Shown: in pieces, positions 9,201-18,530 of the stretch | How positions within the stretch are numbered: position 1 is the stretch's first letter | How the letters are laid out: each line of letters begins with the position of its first letter | Notes under the pieces: generated by a model | Seen by the model: the letters and a program-made list of their open reading frames with translations, nothing else | The model's database searches: none | What the model was told of the DNA's origin: nothing | NCBI GenBank assembly: GCA_003281335.1 | Contig: QCCG01000005.1 | Location: 1 to 64,000 of the forward strand | From: Prochlorococcus sp. AG-347-K19 | GTDB taxonomy: Bacteria; Cyanobacteriota; Cyanobacteriia; PCC-6307; Cyanobiaceae | Length of the DNA: 64,000 bases | Reading direction: 5' to 3' | Made by a program: the position numbers and the translations under genes

Positions 9201-9862
9201 AATATGAAGGGAAGAGTCTTGAATCTTTGCAATCAGAAATTTCGATTATAAACACAAAACTAGAAAGCTTAGAACCTGTCAATATGTTGGCTCTTGATGA
9301 ACTAGAAGAATTAATTGAGAGATTAAATGGTTTGCGAGAAAAATTAGAAATTCTATCTAATGAAAGATCTGAATTATTGCTGAGAATAGAAACTGTATCT
9401 ACGATGCGTCAAGAGGCTTTTATGCAAGCATTTACAGAAGTTGATAGACATTTTAGAGAAATTTTTGTAAATTTATCTGATGGAGATGGATTTCTTCAAC
9501 TTGAAAATCCTAATTCTCCTTTAGAAGGAGGATTAACTTTAGTGGCGCATCCCAAGGGAAAAAATGTCAGAAGATTAGCGTCTATGTCAGGTGGTGAAAA
9601 ATCTTTAACTGCTTTAAGTTTTTTATTTGCTTTGCAAAAGTATAAGCCTTCACCTTTTTATGCATTAGACGAGGTTGATAGTTTTTTAGATGGTATTAAT
9701 GTTGAAAGGTTGTCAAAACTAATATCAAATCAGTCATCAAATGCTCAATTTATAGTCGTAAGTCATAGAAGGCCTATGATTAGTGCATCTGAACGAACAA
9801 TTGGGGTTGCGCAAGCAAGAGGTGCTCATACTCAAGTTCTTGGGTTACCAAATGCTGCATAA
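6272..9862 (+). CDS. smc: Chromosome segregation protein SMC
   Basis: N-terminal GPNGSGKSNILDGILFCLG, long coiled coils, hinge (SHALRILLEAGLEGIHGYVAQLGEV..GALTGG-like GAITGGS), C-terminal MSGGEKSLTALSFLFALQ and FYALDEVDSFLD. Confidence 0.97.
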   Translation: MRLVHINQVEFENFKSFGGNVKIPLEEGFTVVTGPNGSGKSNILDGILFCLGLANSRGMRAERLPDLINNSKVKEGKASETSVSVKFNIQDWSPREDLPPLELEEEEIALNKGQKEWLVSRKLRLMPGGSYASTYTSDGKQCTLQQIQRILRDISVDPEGSNVVMQGDVTRIVSMNNKERRNLIDELAGVALFDTRIEQTNAKLNDVFERQERCEILENELQSSKNKLEKECEKAKRYKELKAKLLQIIELEKVLIFEKQIKHVESIEKKESEIEKNKILFNKQKESISKEILVLEDALKILVDELKEKGEDKLIKVNSDIGSINSSLRELDRISILNKEEGIKLQKQRDEIVISKRNIESEKMRQENFDDNFLNQLNLQIDDLTLKHKLSRKKLSDAAGESGEFSKQSIKLNAELESIKNQINPLEIKKRKIEEETIQNNIQKDEILSQIESLDLEKQKLFQGNQRKKETSDTKNKNLASNSAEINSLKNEIDLLIKTKSRLNNEQLRLEKDLSRFESRKEALNESRGSHALRILLEAGLEGIHGYVAQLGEVSEKNRYALEIAAGNRLGQIVVDNDHIAAKAIEILKKKKAGRLTFLPLNRINSQKKNYAISRFENNRENGFIDKAINLITFDEVYSDVFRYVFGDTLVFSDLSSARLSTQKNRLVTLSGELLEASGAITGGSKLNKDLAYRFGINNDIDHSSPIKERLLVIEEALKESNNNLILKNNRLSILNSNHSQIIEDCASFNKEIEVNQDSLKAVSQRIEDSKLRLNKLDTANNLLVNELGHLKNQLKPYYDKFDQLQTIQTANYEKNQKSSLIAFNDDFNNLDKKLELLIKERNTLLDKKNQFALNKERINNSLKITLLQEKNLQASIKQLATAHSEWIEKKDQFKKELSDLDNQKNSLEKNLGLLRRKRDELNSSISNKRQEYNNYLLKLEYLERDMYSLKEEMRSEKIKLENYKKDLPNPSPEFGEYEGKSLESLQSEISIINTKLESLEPVNMLALDELEELIERLNGLREKLEILSNERSELLLRIETVSTMRQEAFMQAFTEVDRHFREIFVNLSDGDGFLQLENPNSPLEGGLTLVAHPKGKNVRRLASMSGGEKSLTALSFLFALQKYKPSPFYALDEVDSFLDGINVERLSKLISNQSSNAQFIVVSHRRPMISASERTIGVAQARGAHTQVLGLPNAA

Positions 9863-9907
9863 ACACACTTTTTTAAATTTATACGTCAGAATGATAAAAA
9901 GAAATTT

Positions 9908-10951
9908 ATGAGCTTGTCTAACACATCTGCTAATAAGAATCTACCTAACTCGGTTCCTAGTGAACGTTTATGGTTAAGGTCAGAATTAATGGGAACACAA
10001 GTGATAACTACTGATACTGGAAGGCGGCTAGGCGTAGTTGGCGAAGTTGTTGTTGATATTGATAGAAGAGAGGTGGTCGCTTTGGGACTAAGAGATAATC
10101 CTCTTACAAGATTTTTACCTGGTTTACCTAAATGGATGCCTTTAGAAAGTATCAAGCAAGTTGGAGATGTCATATTAGTTGACTCCCTAGATTCCTTGAG
10201 TGAAAGTTTTTCTCCAGAAAGGTATGGGAAGGTAATTAATTGTCAAGTCATTACAGAATCTGGACAACTTCTGGGAAGAGTTCTTGGCTTTTCTTTTGAT
10301 ATTGAGACTGGGGATTTGATATCTCTTGTTATGGGTGCTGTTGGTGTTCCGCTTTTAGGCGAGGGAGTTTTAAGTACTTGGGAAATACCTGTTGAGGAAA
10401 TTGTGAGTAGTGGTACCGATAGGATTATTGTTTATGAAGGTGCGGAAGAGAAATTGAAGCAACTAAGTAGTGGACTACTTGAGAAACTTGGAGTTGGGGG
10501 TTCTTCATGGGATGAAAGGGAAGTAAATGGATACTCAGCAAATCTTGTACCTGTTGAGAATCAGTTACTTTCAGGTTCTGAATTAGAACAGCAAAACAAT
10601 TTGGTCGAGGAATATGAAGAAGTTGTTGAACAAGATGATTATGAAGATGATTATGAAGATGAACTTGAATATGTTGAAATAAAAGGTTCTGAAGAAGAAA
10701 TAAATAATAGAAAAAAGCTATATATGGATAATGATGATTCTGATCAGATCCAGAATCATAATAGTGTTAATCAAATAGATGAAAAAAACAATATTGATTC
10801 AATGCAAAAAAAACAATCAATTACTAATTTAGCTTCGAAAAGACCAATTCAAAATGCAACTGAAACTTTAGATATTGAACCACTAAATGAACAAAATTTA
10901 GTTCCAGATAATAATAAATCAGAAAAGTTTGAAATTGATGATCCCTGGTAA
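9908..10951 (+). CDS. PRC-barrel domain protein with acidic disordered C-terminus
   Basis: Two PRC-like segments (LMGTQVITTDTGRRLGVVGEVVVDIDRREVVALGL; VINCQVITESGQLLGRVLGFSFDIETGDLISLVM) then an Asp/Glu-rich tail. Confidence 0.85.
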   Translation: MSLSNTSANKNLPNSVPSERLWLRSELMGTQVITTDTGRRLGVVGEVVVDIDRREVVALGLRDNPLTRFLPGLPKWMPLESIKQVGDVILVDSLDSLSESFSPERYGKVINCQVITESGQLLGRVLGFSFDIETGDLISLVMGAVGVPLLGEGVLSTWEIPVEEIVSSGTDRIIVYEGAEEKLKQLSSGLLEKLGVGGSSWDEREVNGYSANLVPVENQLLSGSELEQQNNLVEEYEEVVEQDDYEDDYEDELEYVEIKGSEEEINNRKKLYMDNDDSDQIQNHNSVNQIDEKNNIDSMQKKQSITNLASKRPIQNATETLDIEPLNEQNLVPDNNKSEKFEIDDPW

Positions 10952-10957
10952 TTATTG

Positions 10958-12244
10958 CTAAAGTTTTTTTATTGAATTAACAATAATAGAAGCAAGTTTT
11001 TTTGCAGCACCTTTATCGCCTCTCTCTTTGTTAAGATTATCCCTAATACTTTTTAATTGATCTCTATTTTTAATAAGAAATAATACTTCTCTTGCAATTT
11101 TTATTGTCGAAATATTACCTATCCGTTCAGGGACAATCATTCTTTTAGCTTTAATATTTGGCCAAGCAAAAAACTTCTTTTTTTTAAAATAGAAATTTTT
11201 AATTATAAAAGTTAGGAATCTATTTATGAATGAAATTTTTCCAACTACTCCAAAAATACCATCCCAAGCGTTCATCATATTTAAATGTTGCGTTGGCAGA
11301 ACAACTAACATTGGAAGACTAATTGCAGCTAATTCTGCAGTATTTGCTCCTACTGTTGTAATTGCAAGATCACATTCTTTTAATATTTCATAGCAAGGAT
11401 GTTTCTTGATTAGAAAAATCTTTGTTTTTTTTGATGTTTCAATTACATAATCAAAACTAGAGTCTTTGAAGTTTTTAATTGTTTTGATTTTTGATGAGTA
11501 ATATTTAGCAATTGGATTTTTGTTGCTTTGAAAAAATAAGTATTCACTTTTATTAGTAGTTGGTGCAATAGGGATTATAAAATTTATATTTTGATTTTCT
11601 TTAGCGATATGATCTGCAACTTCTAAGAAGAAGGGAATTCCAACAGAAAGCTTTGCTTTTTTAGAACCAGGCAATAATGCAATGTAGTGTTTTTCCTTAT
11701 TTCTTAGTGATATTTCGCTATTAAGTTTGATATCTGCCATCAAATCACCAATTACTTTACATTTATATTTATATCTTTTAGGTATTAACTCTTTTACTTT
11801 TACATTCATAGCAGCAATTTCATTGGTCCAATTAGGCCATCGTGAAACCCATTCAGCATATGTGATATTTAAATAACCTAATCTTTTAGCTAATAAAATG
11901 CTCCAAAATTGATCCCCACCAAGGAAAATAACTATCCCTTTTTTTGGCCAATCAGCAAAAGAATGTGGCTTTATTAATAATTTCCAAAAACTTTTGGATT
12001 TTGTAATTAATTCGAATTTATTCCATGAATTTGCAACTAAAAATTCTTTACCAGTGGCATTTGGGCAAGGAACAAGGACTAACCTAAGAGTGAAATCTTG
12101 TTTATCTTCATCACGTAATGATTTATTTATTTTGTTAAGCTCATCCACTACAGGATTTACCCATGTAGTTAATTCACCAGGGCCATTGGAAATTATAACT
12201 ACTGCAACTGATTCTTTTTTCATTGCAGTTAAGCCAGGATACAT
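10958..12244 (-). CDS. LpxB-related glycosyltransferase-like protein
   Basis: VVIISNGPGELTTWVNPVVDEL N-terminus; YAEWVSRWPN; IALLPGSKKAKLSVGIPFFLEVADHI; DLAITTVGANTAELAAISLPMLVVLPTQ. ORF-track start (12289) lies inside tRNA-Leu, so true start is 12244 (MYPGLTAMKKES) or 12223 (MKKES). Confidence 0.8.
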   Translation of the reverse strand: MYPGLTAMKKESVAVVIISNGPGELTTWVNPVVDELNKINKSLRDEDKQDFTLRLVLVPCPNATGKEFLVANSWNKFELITKSKSFWKLLIKPHSFADWPKKGIVIFLGGDQFWSILLAKRLGYLNITYAEWVSRWPNWTNEIAAMNVKVKELIPKRYKYKCKVIGDLMADIKLNSEISLRNKEKHYIALLPGSKKAKLSVGIPFFLEVADHIAKENQNINFIIPIAPTTNKSEYLFFQSNKNPIAKYYSSKIKTIKNFKDSSFDYVIETSKKTKIFLIKKHPCYEILKECDLAITTVGANTAELAAISLPMLVVLPTQHLNMMNAWDGIFGVVGKISFINRFLTFIIKNFYFKKKKFFAWPNIKAKRMIVPERIGNISTIKIAREVLFLIKNRDQLKSIRDNLNKERGDKGAAKKLASIIVNSIKKL

Positions 12245-12248
12245 TAAA

Positions 12249-12330
12249 TGCGGACGGCGAGACTTGAACTCGCAAGGCCTAAGCCACACGCTCCTTAGAC
12301 GTGCGCGTCTACCAATTCCGCCACGTCCGC
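12249..12330 (-). tRNA. tRNA-Leu, anticodon AAG
   Basis: Minus strand GCGGACGTGGCGGAATTGGTAGACGCGCACGTCTAAGGAGCGTGTGGCTTAGGCCTTGCGAGTTCAAGTCTCGCCGTCCGCA; acceptor GCGGACG/CGTCCGC, long variable arm, T-loop TTCAAGT, anticodon loop CTAAGGA; CCA not encoded. Confidence 0.95.
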
Positions 12331-12332
12331 AA

Positions 12333-12367
12333 AGGGTTTTTAAGCAGCCGGAGGATGCTTAAACCTT
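12333..12367. repeat. Imperfect inverted repeat upstream of tRNA-Leu
   Basis: TTTTTAAGCA-GCCGGAGGA-TGCTTAAACC arms read directly. Confidence 0.55.
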
Positions 12368-12591
12368 AAAAATATCATACATTATTGGCTGAATTAAGGA
12401 TGTAGTTCGAAAAGAGTTTTTTTGAATATGATGAATAATTTTTCTATTGCATAAAACAAATATTTATACATATATAACGTTTTAGGTTGTATTGTAAAAA
12501 ATGTCCTCTGATCACTAAAAAATTTTGTTGAATACTTTGGCAAATAATTTTTTATTTTAAGTCATTTCATTTCTTCAATTTTATTTTAATA

Positions 12592-13941
12592 ATGGTTGAA
12601 AAAGTTTTAATTGCTAATCGTGGAGAAATAGCTTTACGAATTGTCAGAAGTTGTAGAGAACTAGGTATTGCAACCGTTGCAGTTTTTAGCACTGTAGATA
12701 AAAAAGCATTGCATGTTCAGCTTGCCGATGAGGCGGTTTGCGTAGGAGATTCATTAAGTAATAAGAGTTATTTAAATATTCCAAATATACTTGCTGCTGC
12801 TACATCGAGAGGAGTTGATGCTATTCATCCTGGTTATGGATTTCTTGCGGAAAATGATAAATTTGCTGAGATGTGTAATGATCACGGCATAGTTTTTATT
12901 GGCCCATCTCCTAAAGCTATAAGATCTATGGGAGATAAATCTACAGCTAAAGAAACTATGGAAGCAGTTGGAGTTCCAACAGTACCTGGTAGTAAAGGCT
13001 TGTTATCAAATGTTGATGAGGCTTATAAATTGGCAGATGATATTGGATATCCGGTAATTATTAAAGCCACTGCCGGAGGAGGAGGAAGAGGTATGCGGTT
13101 GGTTGAAAACTCTGATAATCTAGAAAAAATGTTTAAAGCAGCTCAAGGCGAAGCAGAAGCAGCTTTTGGTAATGATGGTTTATATATGGAGAAATTTATA
13201 AAGAAGCCAAGACATGTAGAAATTCAAATTTTGGCTGACAGGTCGGGTAATGTTGTTCATTTAGGAGAGAGAGATTGTTCAGTTCAAAGAAGACATCAGA
13301 AGTTACTAGAGGAGTCTCCTAGTCCTGCAATTAATACTGAGCTAAGAAAAAAAATGGGGAACGCAGCCATTGCTGCTGCAAAAAGTATCGGCTACGAAGG
13401 GGCTGGTACAGTTGAATTTTTAGTTGATGATGATAATAATTTTTATTTTATGGAGATGAATACTAGGATTCAAGTTGAACATCCTGTTACTGAAATGGTT
13501 ACAGGAGTTGATTTAATAGCTGAGCAAATTAAAATCGCAAGCGGAGCAAACTTGGAATTTAATCAGGATGATATCCACTTAAACGGTCATGCCATTGAAT
13601 GTAGAATCAATGCTGAAGATCCTTCTCACAATTTCCGACCATCACCCGGAAAAATAACTGGGTGGCTTCCTCCTGGTGGCCCTGGTGTCAGGGTGGATAG
13701 TCATGTATATACAGGCTATGAAATCCCACCTTTCTATGACTCATTAATTGGTAAATTAATAGTTTGGGGAAAGGATCGTAATACTGCAATTAAACGTATG
13801 AATAGGGCTTTAAATGAATGTGCAGTAACTGGTATTCCTACAACAATTAACTTTCATCTAACCTTACTGAATAAATCTAAATTTAAGCAGGGTAAGATAC
13901 ATACTAAATATGTAGAGGAAGAATTATTGCCAAATTACTGA
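12592..13941 (+). CDS. accC: Acetyl-CoA carboxylase biotin carboxylase subunit
   Basis: [59 protein letters not shown]. Confidence 0.97.
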   Translation: MVEKVLIANRGEIALRIVRSCRELGIATVAVFSTVDKKALHVQLADEAVCVGDSLSNKSYLNIPNILAAATSRGVDAIHPGYGFLAENDKFAEMCNDHGIVFIGPSPKAIRSMGDKSTAKETMEAVGVPTVPGSKGLLSNVDEAYKLADDIGYPVIIKATAGGGGRGMRLVENSDNLEKMFKAAQGEAEAAFGNDGLYMEKFIKKPRHVEIQILADRSGNVVHLGERDCSVQRRHQKLLEESPSPAINTELRKKMGNAAIAAAKSIGYEGAGTVEFLVDDDNNFYFMEMNTRIQVEHPVTEMVTGVDLIAEQIKIASGANLEFNQDDIHLNGHAIECRINAEDPSHNFRPSPGKITGWLPPGGPGVRVDSHVYTGYEIPPFYDSLIGKLIVWGKDRNTAIKRMNRALNECAVTGIPTTINFHLTLLNKSKFKQGKIHTKYVEEELLPNY

Positions 13942-13959
13942 GAAATAATTAAAAGATTT

Positions 13960-14274
13960 CTATGAAATATGTGTATGCAATGCAAGTTTTATAAGCCCTT
14001 GCTGACCGACTAATATTTCTCTTAAAAAGCTTATAATTCCTATCCAAATTACTGGTCCAACATCAACCCCTCCAATAGGAGGAATTAGTTTTCTTGTTAA
14101 ATTAAGAATAGAGCTTGTTGGTATTGAAACTAATAACCATAAACTTTTACTTAGATCAATTTTTGGGTACCAAGTAAGTATTAATCTTATTAGAAAAACT
14201 ATAGTTAGATATGAAAGAGAAATTCCTAAACTAATATCTAAAATTTGAAGAGAGTTTACAAACAACGAAATCAC
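13960..14274 (-). CDS. YggT family (Ycf19-like) membrane protein
   Basis: FLIRLILTWYPKIDLS ... LTRKLIPPIGGVDVGPVIWIGIISFLREIL matches YggT signature. Confidence 0.88.
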   Translation of the reverse strand: MISLFVNSLQILDISLGISLSYLTIVFLIRLILTWYPKIDLSKSLWLLVSIPTSSILNLTRKLIPPIGGVDVGPVIWIGIISFLREILVGQQGLIKLALHTHIS

Positions 14275-14354
14275 AATTATTTAATTCATCTTAATAAATA
14301 ACCCATTGAAACGTATTTAATTCGTATTATAAATTGAGAATTAAATATTTAAAA

Positions 14355-14540
14355 GTGTTTCAAATCTCAAATTTATTACTAGCCGCAGATTTTTCTGCTG
14401 AAGTAGCAAATAATTCCGCAGTAGGAATGATAGGTAGTTTTATTGCTGCTGCCTTACTTATCGTTATTCCAGCCACTGCATTTTTGATTTTTGTCAGCCA
14501 GAAAGATTCCCTCGATCGTACTTCTACTGGAAGACGCTAG
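14355..14540 (+). CDS. psbX: Photosystem II PsbX-like protein
   Basis: [61 protein letters not shown]; single TM with [16 protein letters not shown]; adjacent to Ycf66; GTG start at 14355 preferred over ORF-track 14334. Confidence 0.8.
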   Translation: MFQISNLLLAADFSAEVANNSAVGMIGSFIAAALLIVIPATAFLIFVSQKDSLDRTSTGRR

Positions 14541-14620
14541 TTTTTGTAAAAGTTTTAAGTACACTATATATATAGGGGATATTAGTAACCCTTTAAAAAA
14601 TAAATTTTTGGAGAAAGAAT

Positions 14621-15550
14621 GTGGTCAATGCTAGTCTCAATTGGGCCAGTATTGTTGGTATAGTTCTCGCGGTATGTGGAGGAGGCCTCTATTTTTTAAG
14701 GTCCTTTAAGCCTGCCTTGGCGCGGGATTATGATGTTTTCTTCGCTGCAATTGGACTTTTGTGCGGAGGAATATTATTTTTTCAAGGATGGAGGTTAGAT
14801 CCTATCCTTCAGTTTGGTCAGTTTTTATTAGCAGGAACTACAGTTTTTTTCGCCTATGAAAGTGTGCGATTGAGGGGAGTTGCTACTGATCAAGCTAGAA
14901 GGTCATCTTATTTTGATGATGATTCTATTTCTGATGTTCCAAGAAATTCTAGAGGTCGATTTAATGACGATTATGATAGATTTGAAGAATCGGAAAGACC
15001 ATCTAGAAGATTTAAACCTCAAGAAGATGAATTTGAAGAAGATTATACGGAGGGGAGATCTCGTAGGAGGAATGTATCAAGAGCCATACCCTCTGCTGCA
15101 GCAAGTAGAAGTAGGCCATCTACAAGGCAAATAAGTCAGTTTGAAAATGACGAGCCTATAAGAAGGAGAAGACAGACTTCTGAAGATAGAAATAGGAAAC
15201 AACCTGAAACAAATAACTTCGGTGAAAGAAGAAATTTATCTCGCGATGAAGTGAAAACAGGGTCAAGACCCAAAATGAATCGTAGAGTTTCTAGACAAGA
15301 TAATATCTCTCCTCCTGCTGATTCTTCTCCATTAAGGAAGAAACCTACTAGATCCCCTATTAGGCAACAAACTTCAACAGCTCAAGTAGAAGATGCTTCA
15401 TTTAAAGATGCTAATCAAGCTAAAAAACCGCGTGAGAATAGTAGAGTAAGCTCTTCAGCTAGATCAAGTTCAAAAAATCAAAATAGTAGATATAACCTTG
15501 GAACAAATAAGAAAAAACCTAGAGATAATAGTTCTAGATTTGATGATTAA
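14621..15550 (+). CDS. ycf66: Ycf66 family protein with long Arg/Ser-rich C-terminal region
   Basis: N-terminal WASIVGIVLAVCGGGLYFLRSFKPALARDYDVFFAAIGLLCGGILFFQGWRLDPILQFGQFLLAGTTVFFAYESVRLRG is typical Ycf66. Confidence 0.92.
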   Translation: MVNASLNWASIVGIVLAVCGGGLYFLRSFKPALARDYDVFFAAIGLLCGGILFFQGWRLDPILQFGQFLLAGTTVFFAYESVRLRGVATDQARRSSYFDDDSISDVPRNSRGRFNDDYDRFEESERPSRRFKPQEDEFEEDYTEGRSRRRNVSRAIPSAAASRSRPSTRQISQFENDEPIRRRRQTSEDRNRKQPETNNFGERRNLSRDEVKTGSRPKMNRRVSRQDNISPPADSSPLRKKPTRSPIRQQTSTAQVEDASFKDANQAKKPRENSRVSSSARSSSKNQNSRYNLGTNKKKPRDNSSRFDD

Positions 15551-15826
15551 TTATAGGATTCCTGCCCATTTTAAAAACGATTGTTTACTAAATAGTTCAA
15601 TCAATATTATTGAAAGAAATCCAATCATTGCAAATCTTCCATTAGTTTTTTCAGAATAACTACTCCATCCAAATTTATATTCATCTTTGATTTCTATCGA
15701 TTTTTCATCTAATTGATTATCTCCAGTTTGTTCATTGATATAATTTGGATCTTTCTGCTGTTCTATAAAACTTTCATTGTCTAGATTAGTGACTTCTGAG
15801 TTAGTTTGTTCTTCTTTCGAATTCAT
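15551..15826 (-). CDS. hli: High-light-inducible / chlorophyll a/b-binding-like protein
   Basis: C-terminal SEKTNGRFAMIGFLSIILIELFSKQSFLKWAGIL (E..NGR.AMIGF motif). Confidence 0.88.
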   Translation of the reverse strand: MNSKEEQTNSEVTNLDNESFIEQQKDPNYINEQTGDNQLDEKSIEIKDEYKFGWSSYSEKTNGRFAMIGFLSIILIELFSKQSFLKWAGIL

Positions 15827-15834
15827 TTTTTTTG

Positions 15835-17817
15835 TTAATCCTTAAAATTATACTTATCAGACGTCAATAATTTCCAGTCTCCCTGTCCATTTAATTCTAA
15901 AATATTCTCGTGAAAATCTTTCAAGCTAGGTCTATGTCCAACACTAATAAGAGAAAGTTCTCTTTCCTTAAGTAAACTATATAGTTTTTTTTCAGTGTTA
16001 ATATCTAAAGCACTTGTTGCTTCATCAAGTACTGCAAATCTTGGAGAATTTAGTAAGAGTCTTGCAAAAGCCAATCTTTGTTGCTCACCTAAGGAAAGAA
16101 TTCGTGGCCAATCTTGTTTGATATCTAGATTAGGATACCGATCTAATAAAGTTTTTAAATTTACTTCATGAAGTACAGAAGTAAGATGTTCATCACTAAA
16201 TTTCTTGACTTCTGTGGGATAACATAATTGTTCCCTTAAAGAACCAAGTAGCATATATGGTTTTTGGGGTATGAATAATAATTCCCCAATTTTTGGTTTT
16301 TTTATTACTCCCTGATCGGGTTCCCATAAACCACTAATCATTCTTAGTAAAGATGTTTTTCCGCACCCAGATGGTCCTACTACCAAAAGTGATTGATTAT
16401 TGTCGATGCTCAAATTTAAATTTTTAATTATTGTTTTATTTGATCCTGGTGGGCAAAGGTCAGCATTATTAATAAGAATTGAGGGGTAATCAGAAATAAC
16501 GTTTTGATTGCTTGTTGGGTTGGTTTGACTAATGGATTCAACTTTTGATTGGAATCCTTCTAATCTGCCAATACCAGCAGTAAATTTTGCAAGTTCTTCG
16601 ATTTGATTAACAATGAAAAATAACGAACCTTCAACCATCCCAAATGCAAAACTTGCTTGAATAAAGCGTCCATAATCAATATCACCTTTGAAGTAAGGGA
16701 TTGCCATTATTAAATATGGAAAGAAATTTCCAGCATAATTAATGGATCTTCTCATGACGTCTATTATTACTCTCCATATAATTAGTAAATTAAAGTTTCT
16801 CACCACTTCTCCTAAGCGTCTTTCGGTTTCACTTTGCTCAGGATTCTCCCCAGAGTAAAAGGCTATTGATTCAGCATTATCTCGAATATGTACTAAGCCA
16901 TATCGAAAATCTGCTTCATATCTGAGTTGATCAAAGTCAATCTTTACAAGATTTTTTCCTGCAATTAAAAGGATAGAAGTTGCAAATGCGGCGTAACCAA
17001 ATAAAGAAAAAGTAAGTGTCGTACTAATACTCCATAAAATAAGAATATTAAGTGAAAATGTTAATAAGGCATCAAAAATACCTAATGTGAAAGAGAGACT
17101 TTGCCCGGTAAAAGCTCGGGTATCATCTGTAATTCTTTGATCGGGATTATCTACATCGGTTTGTTCTTCATCATTGGGATTTAACTGGTAATAGGCTTTA
17201 TTAGTCATATAATCTTTGACTAGACTTTTTGAAAGCCATTCTCTCCAAATTATTCCTAACTTGTATGTAAAAAATATTTGGGAAACCCGTATTGGTAGAG
17301 CCACAGCGAAACAACAAGCGTAAATCCCCAATATCCGATAAAATCCATCTTCTTGTTTTTCTACTAAAGCATTTGTTAAATCTCTTGCAATGAATCCAAT
17401 ACCTGCGTTTATTCCGTTTACAGCTAAAAGCATTAATACAATTATCGCAAGGAATAACCAATGTAACCATCTACGGTTTTTTAATTGACGTCTTAAGCTA
17501 AAAAAGCTTCCTGATCCAATTAGAAATAATGCAGAGAAAAGCAATCCCCAACTCCCAGCCCAAATTGAATTGACAGTACTTACTACACCTCCGAAATACT
17601 TTTCAAGAAAAATTGGTTGAAAGCTTTCAAAAAAACTTATTATTCCTGTAAGACCAACAAGGACTACTCCACCAACACAAAATAAAAGAGAAATCAAAAG
17701 CCATATGAATTGGAAACCATTACATTGATCTATGGGGAGAAAAAACGGCTGGGATAGCTTCCTTAATTTTTGTAATTGGTAAAGTATTTTGGAGTTATTG
17801 TTAACTGCTTTATTCAT
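15835..17817 (-). CDS. ABC transporter, fused permease and ATPase (SbmA/BacA-like / ABC_membrane_2 type)
   Basis: GPSGCGKTSLLRMISGLW, LSLGEQQRLAFARLLLNSPRFAVLDEATSALD; N-terminal TMs with ARDLTNALVEKQEDGFY and NPDQRITDD. Confidence 0.92.
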   Translation of the reverse strand: MNKAVNNNSKILYQLQKLRKLSQPFFLPIDQCNGFQFIWLLISLLFCVGGVVLVGLTGIISFFESFQPIFLEKYFGGVVSTVNSIWAGSWGLLFSALFLIGSGSFFSLRRQLKNRRWLHWLFLAIIVLMLLAVNGINAGIGFIARDLTNALVEKQEDGFYRILGIYACCFAVALPIRVSQIFFTYKLGIIWREWLSKSLVKDYMTNKAYYQLNPNDEEQTDVDNPDQRITDDTRAFTGQSLSFTLGIFDALLTFSLNILILWSISTTLTFSLFGYAAFATSILLIAGKNLVKIDFDQLRYEADFRYGLVHIRDNAESIAFYSGENPEQSETERRLGEVVRNFNLLIIWRVIIDVMRRSINYAGNFFPYLIMAIPYFKGDIDYGRFIQASFAFGMVEGSLFFIVNQIEELAKFTAGIGRLEGFQSKVESISQTNPTSNQNVISDYPSILINNADLCPPGSNKTIIKNLNLSIDNNQSLLVVGPSGCGKTSLLRMISGLWEPDQGVIKKPKIGELLFIPQKPYMLLGSLREQLCYPTEVKKFSDEHLTSVLHEVNLKTLLDRYPNLDIKQDWPRILSLGEQQRLAFARLLLNSPRFAVLDEATSALDINTEKKLYSLLKERELSLISVGHRPSLKDFHENILELNGQGDWKLLTSDKYNFKD

Positions 17818-17859
17818 TACTCGACTATTGCTATGAAATAAATTATAACTTTTAGCAGT

Positions 17860-18138
17860 CTATTGACCAAAGCCAATAAATGAAAGTGCCCAGTCAGGTA
17901 AATTAAAGTAATTCAGGATTGTTGCATCAAATTCATGAACTTTTGGAAATGATTTATCTAATGACCACCATAGTAGAAAAGGTAAATTAAATAAAATTTG
18001 TAATTGCCATTTGTAAGTTAAAACGTTCCAAATTTTTATTAACTTAGTTTTGAGTGAATCATCAAGCTCTTCCCAATTTTTTGAAATTAAATTGAATAAA
18101 TTTTTAGATTCTGTATTTAAGGACTCTGGAGTATTCAT
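17860..18138 (-). CDS. Conserved small hypothetical protein
   Basis: 92-aa ORF in the same-strand run between HIT and ABC genes. Confidence 0.6.
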   Translation of the reverse strand: MNTPESLNTESKNLFNLISKNWEELDDSLKTKLIKIWNVLTYKWQLQILFNLPFLLWWSLDKSFPKVHEFDATILNYFNLPDWALSFIGFGQ

Positions 18139-18184
18139 TTTGTTTTTATTTATTTATAACCCATTAATATTTCTTTCGAGAGTT

Positions 18185-18526
18185 TTAACCTGGAGGCCAA
18201 TTCATTTTTCTTCCAGATAAAAAATGAATATGTAAATGAAAAACTGTCTGTCCAGATTCTGCTCCAGTGTTAATTACTGTTCTCCAGTTAGTTAAATTTT
18301 TTGATTTAGCTATTTTGCTACCAACAAAAAGTAAATGCCCTAATAAATTTGTATCTTGCTCAATACACTCTAATAAACTGACTATTGGCTTTTTAGGAAT
18401 CACTAAAAAATGTACTGGAGCCTGTGCCTGGATATCATTAAATGCAATACAAAACTTATCTTCATAAAGCTTATCGCAGGGTATTTCTTCATTAATTATT
18501 TTTTGAAATATTGTTGTTTCAGGCAT
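18185..18526 (-). CDS. HIT family (HinT-like) protein
   Basis: TIFQKIINEEIPCDKLYEDKFCIAFNDIQAQAPVHFLVIPKK; histidine triad HLHIHFLSGR. Confidence 0.95.
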   Translation of the reverse strand: MPETTIFQKIINEEIPCDKLYEDKFCIAFNDIQAQAPVHFLVIPKKPIVSLLECIEQDTNLLGHLLFVGSKIAKSKNLTNWRTVINTGAESGQTVFHLHIHFLSGRKMNWPPG

Positions 18527-18530
18527 TAAA

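Noticed and set aside
11994-12362. Plus-strand ORF 11994..12362
   Set aside because: Antisense to the LpxB-like gene and running through tRNA-Leu.
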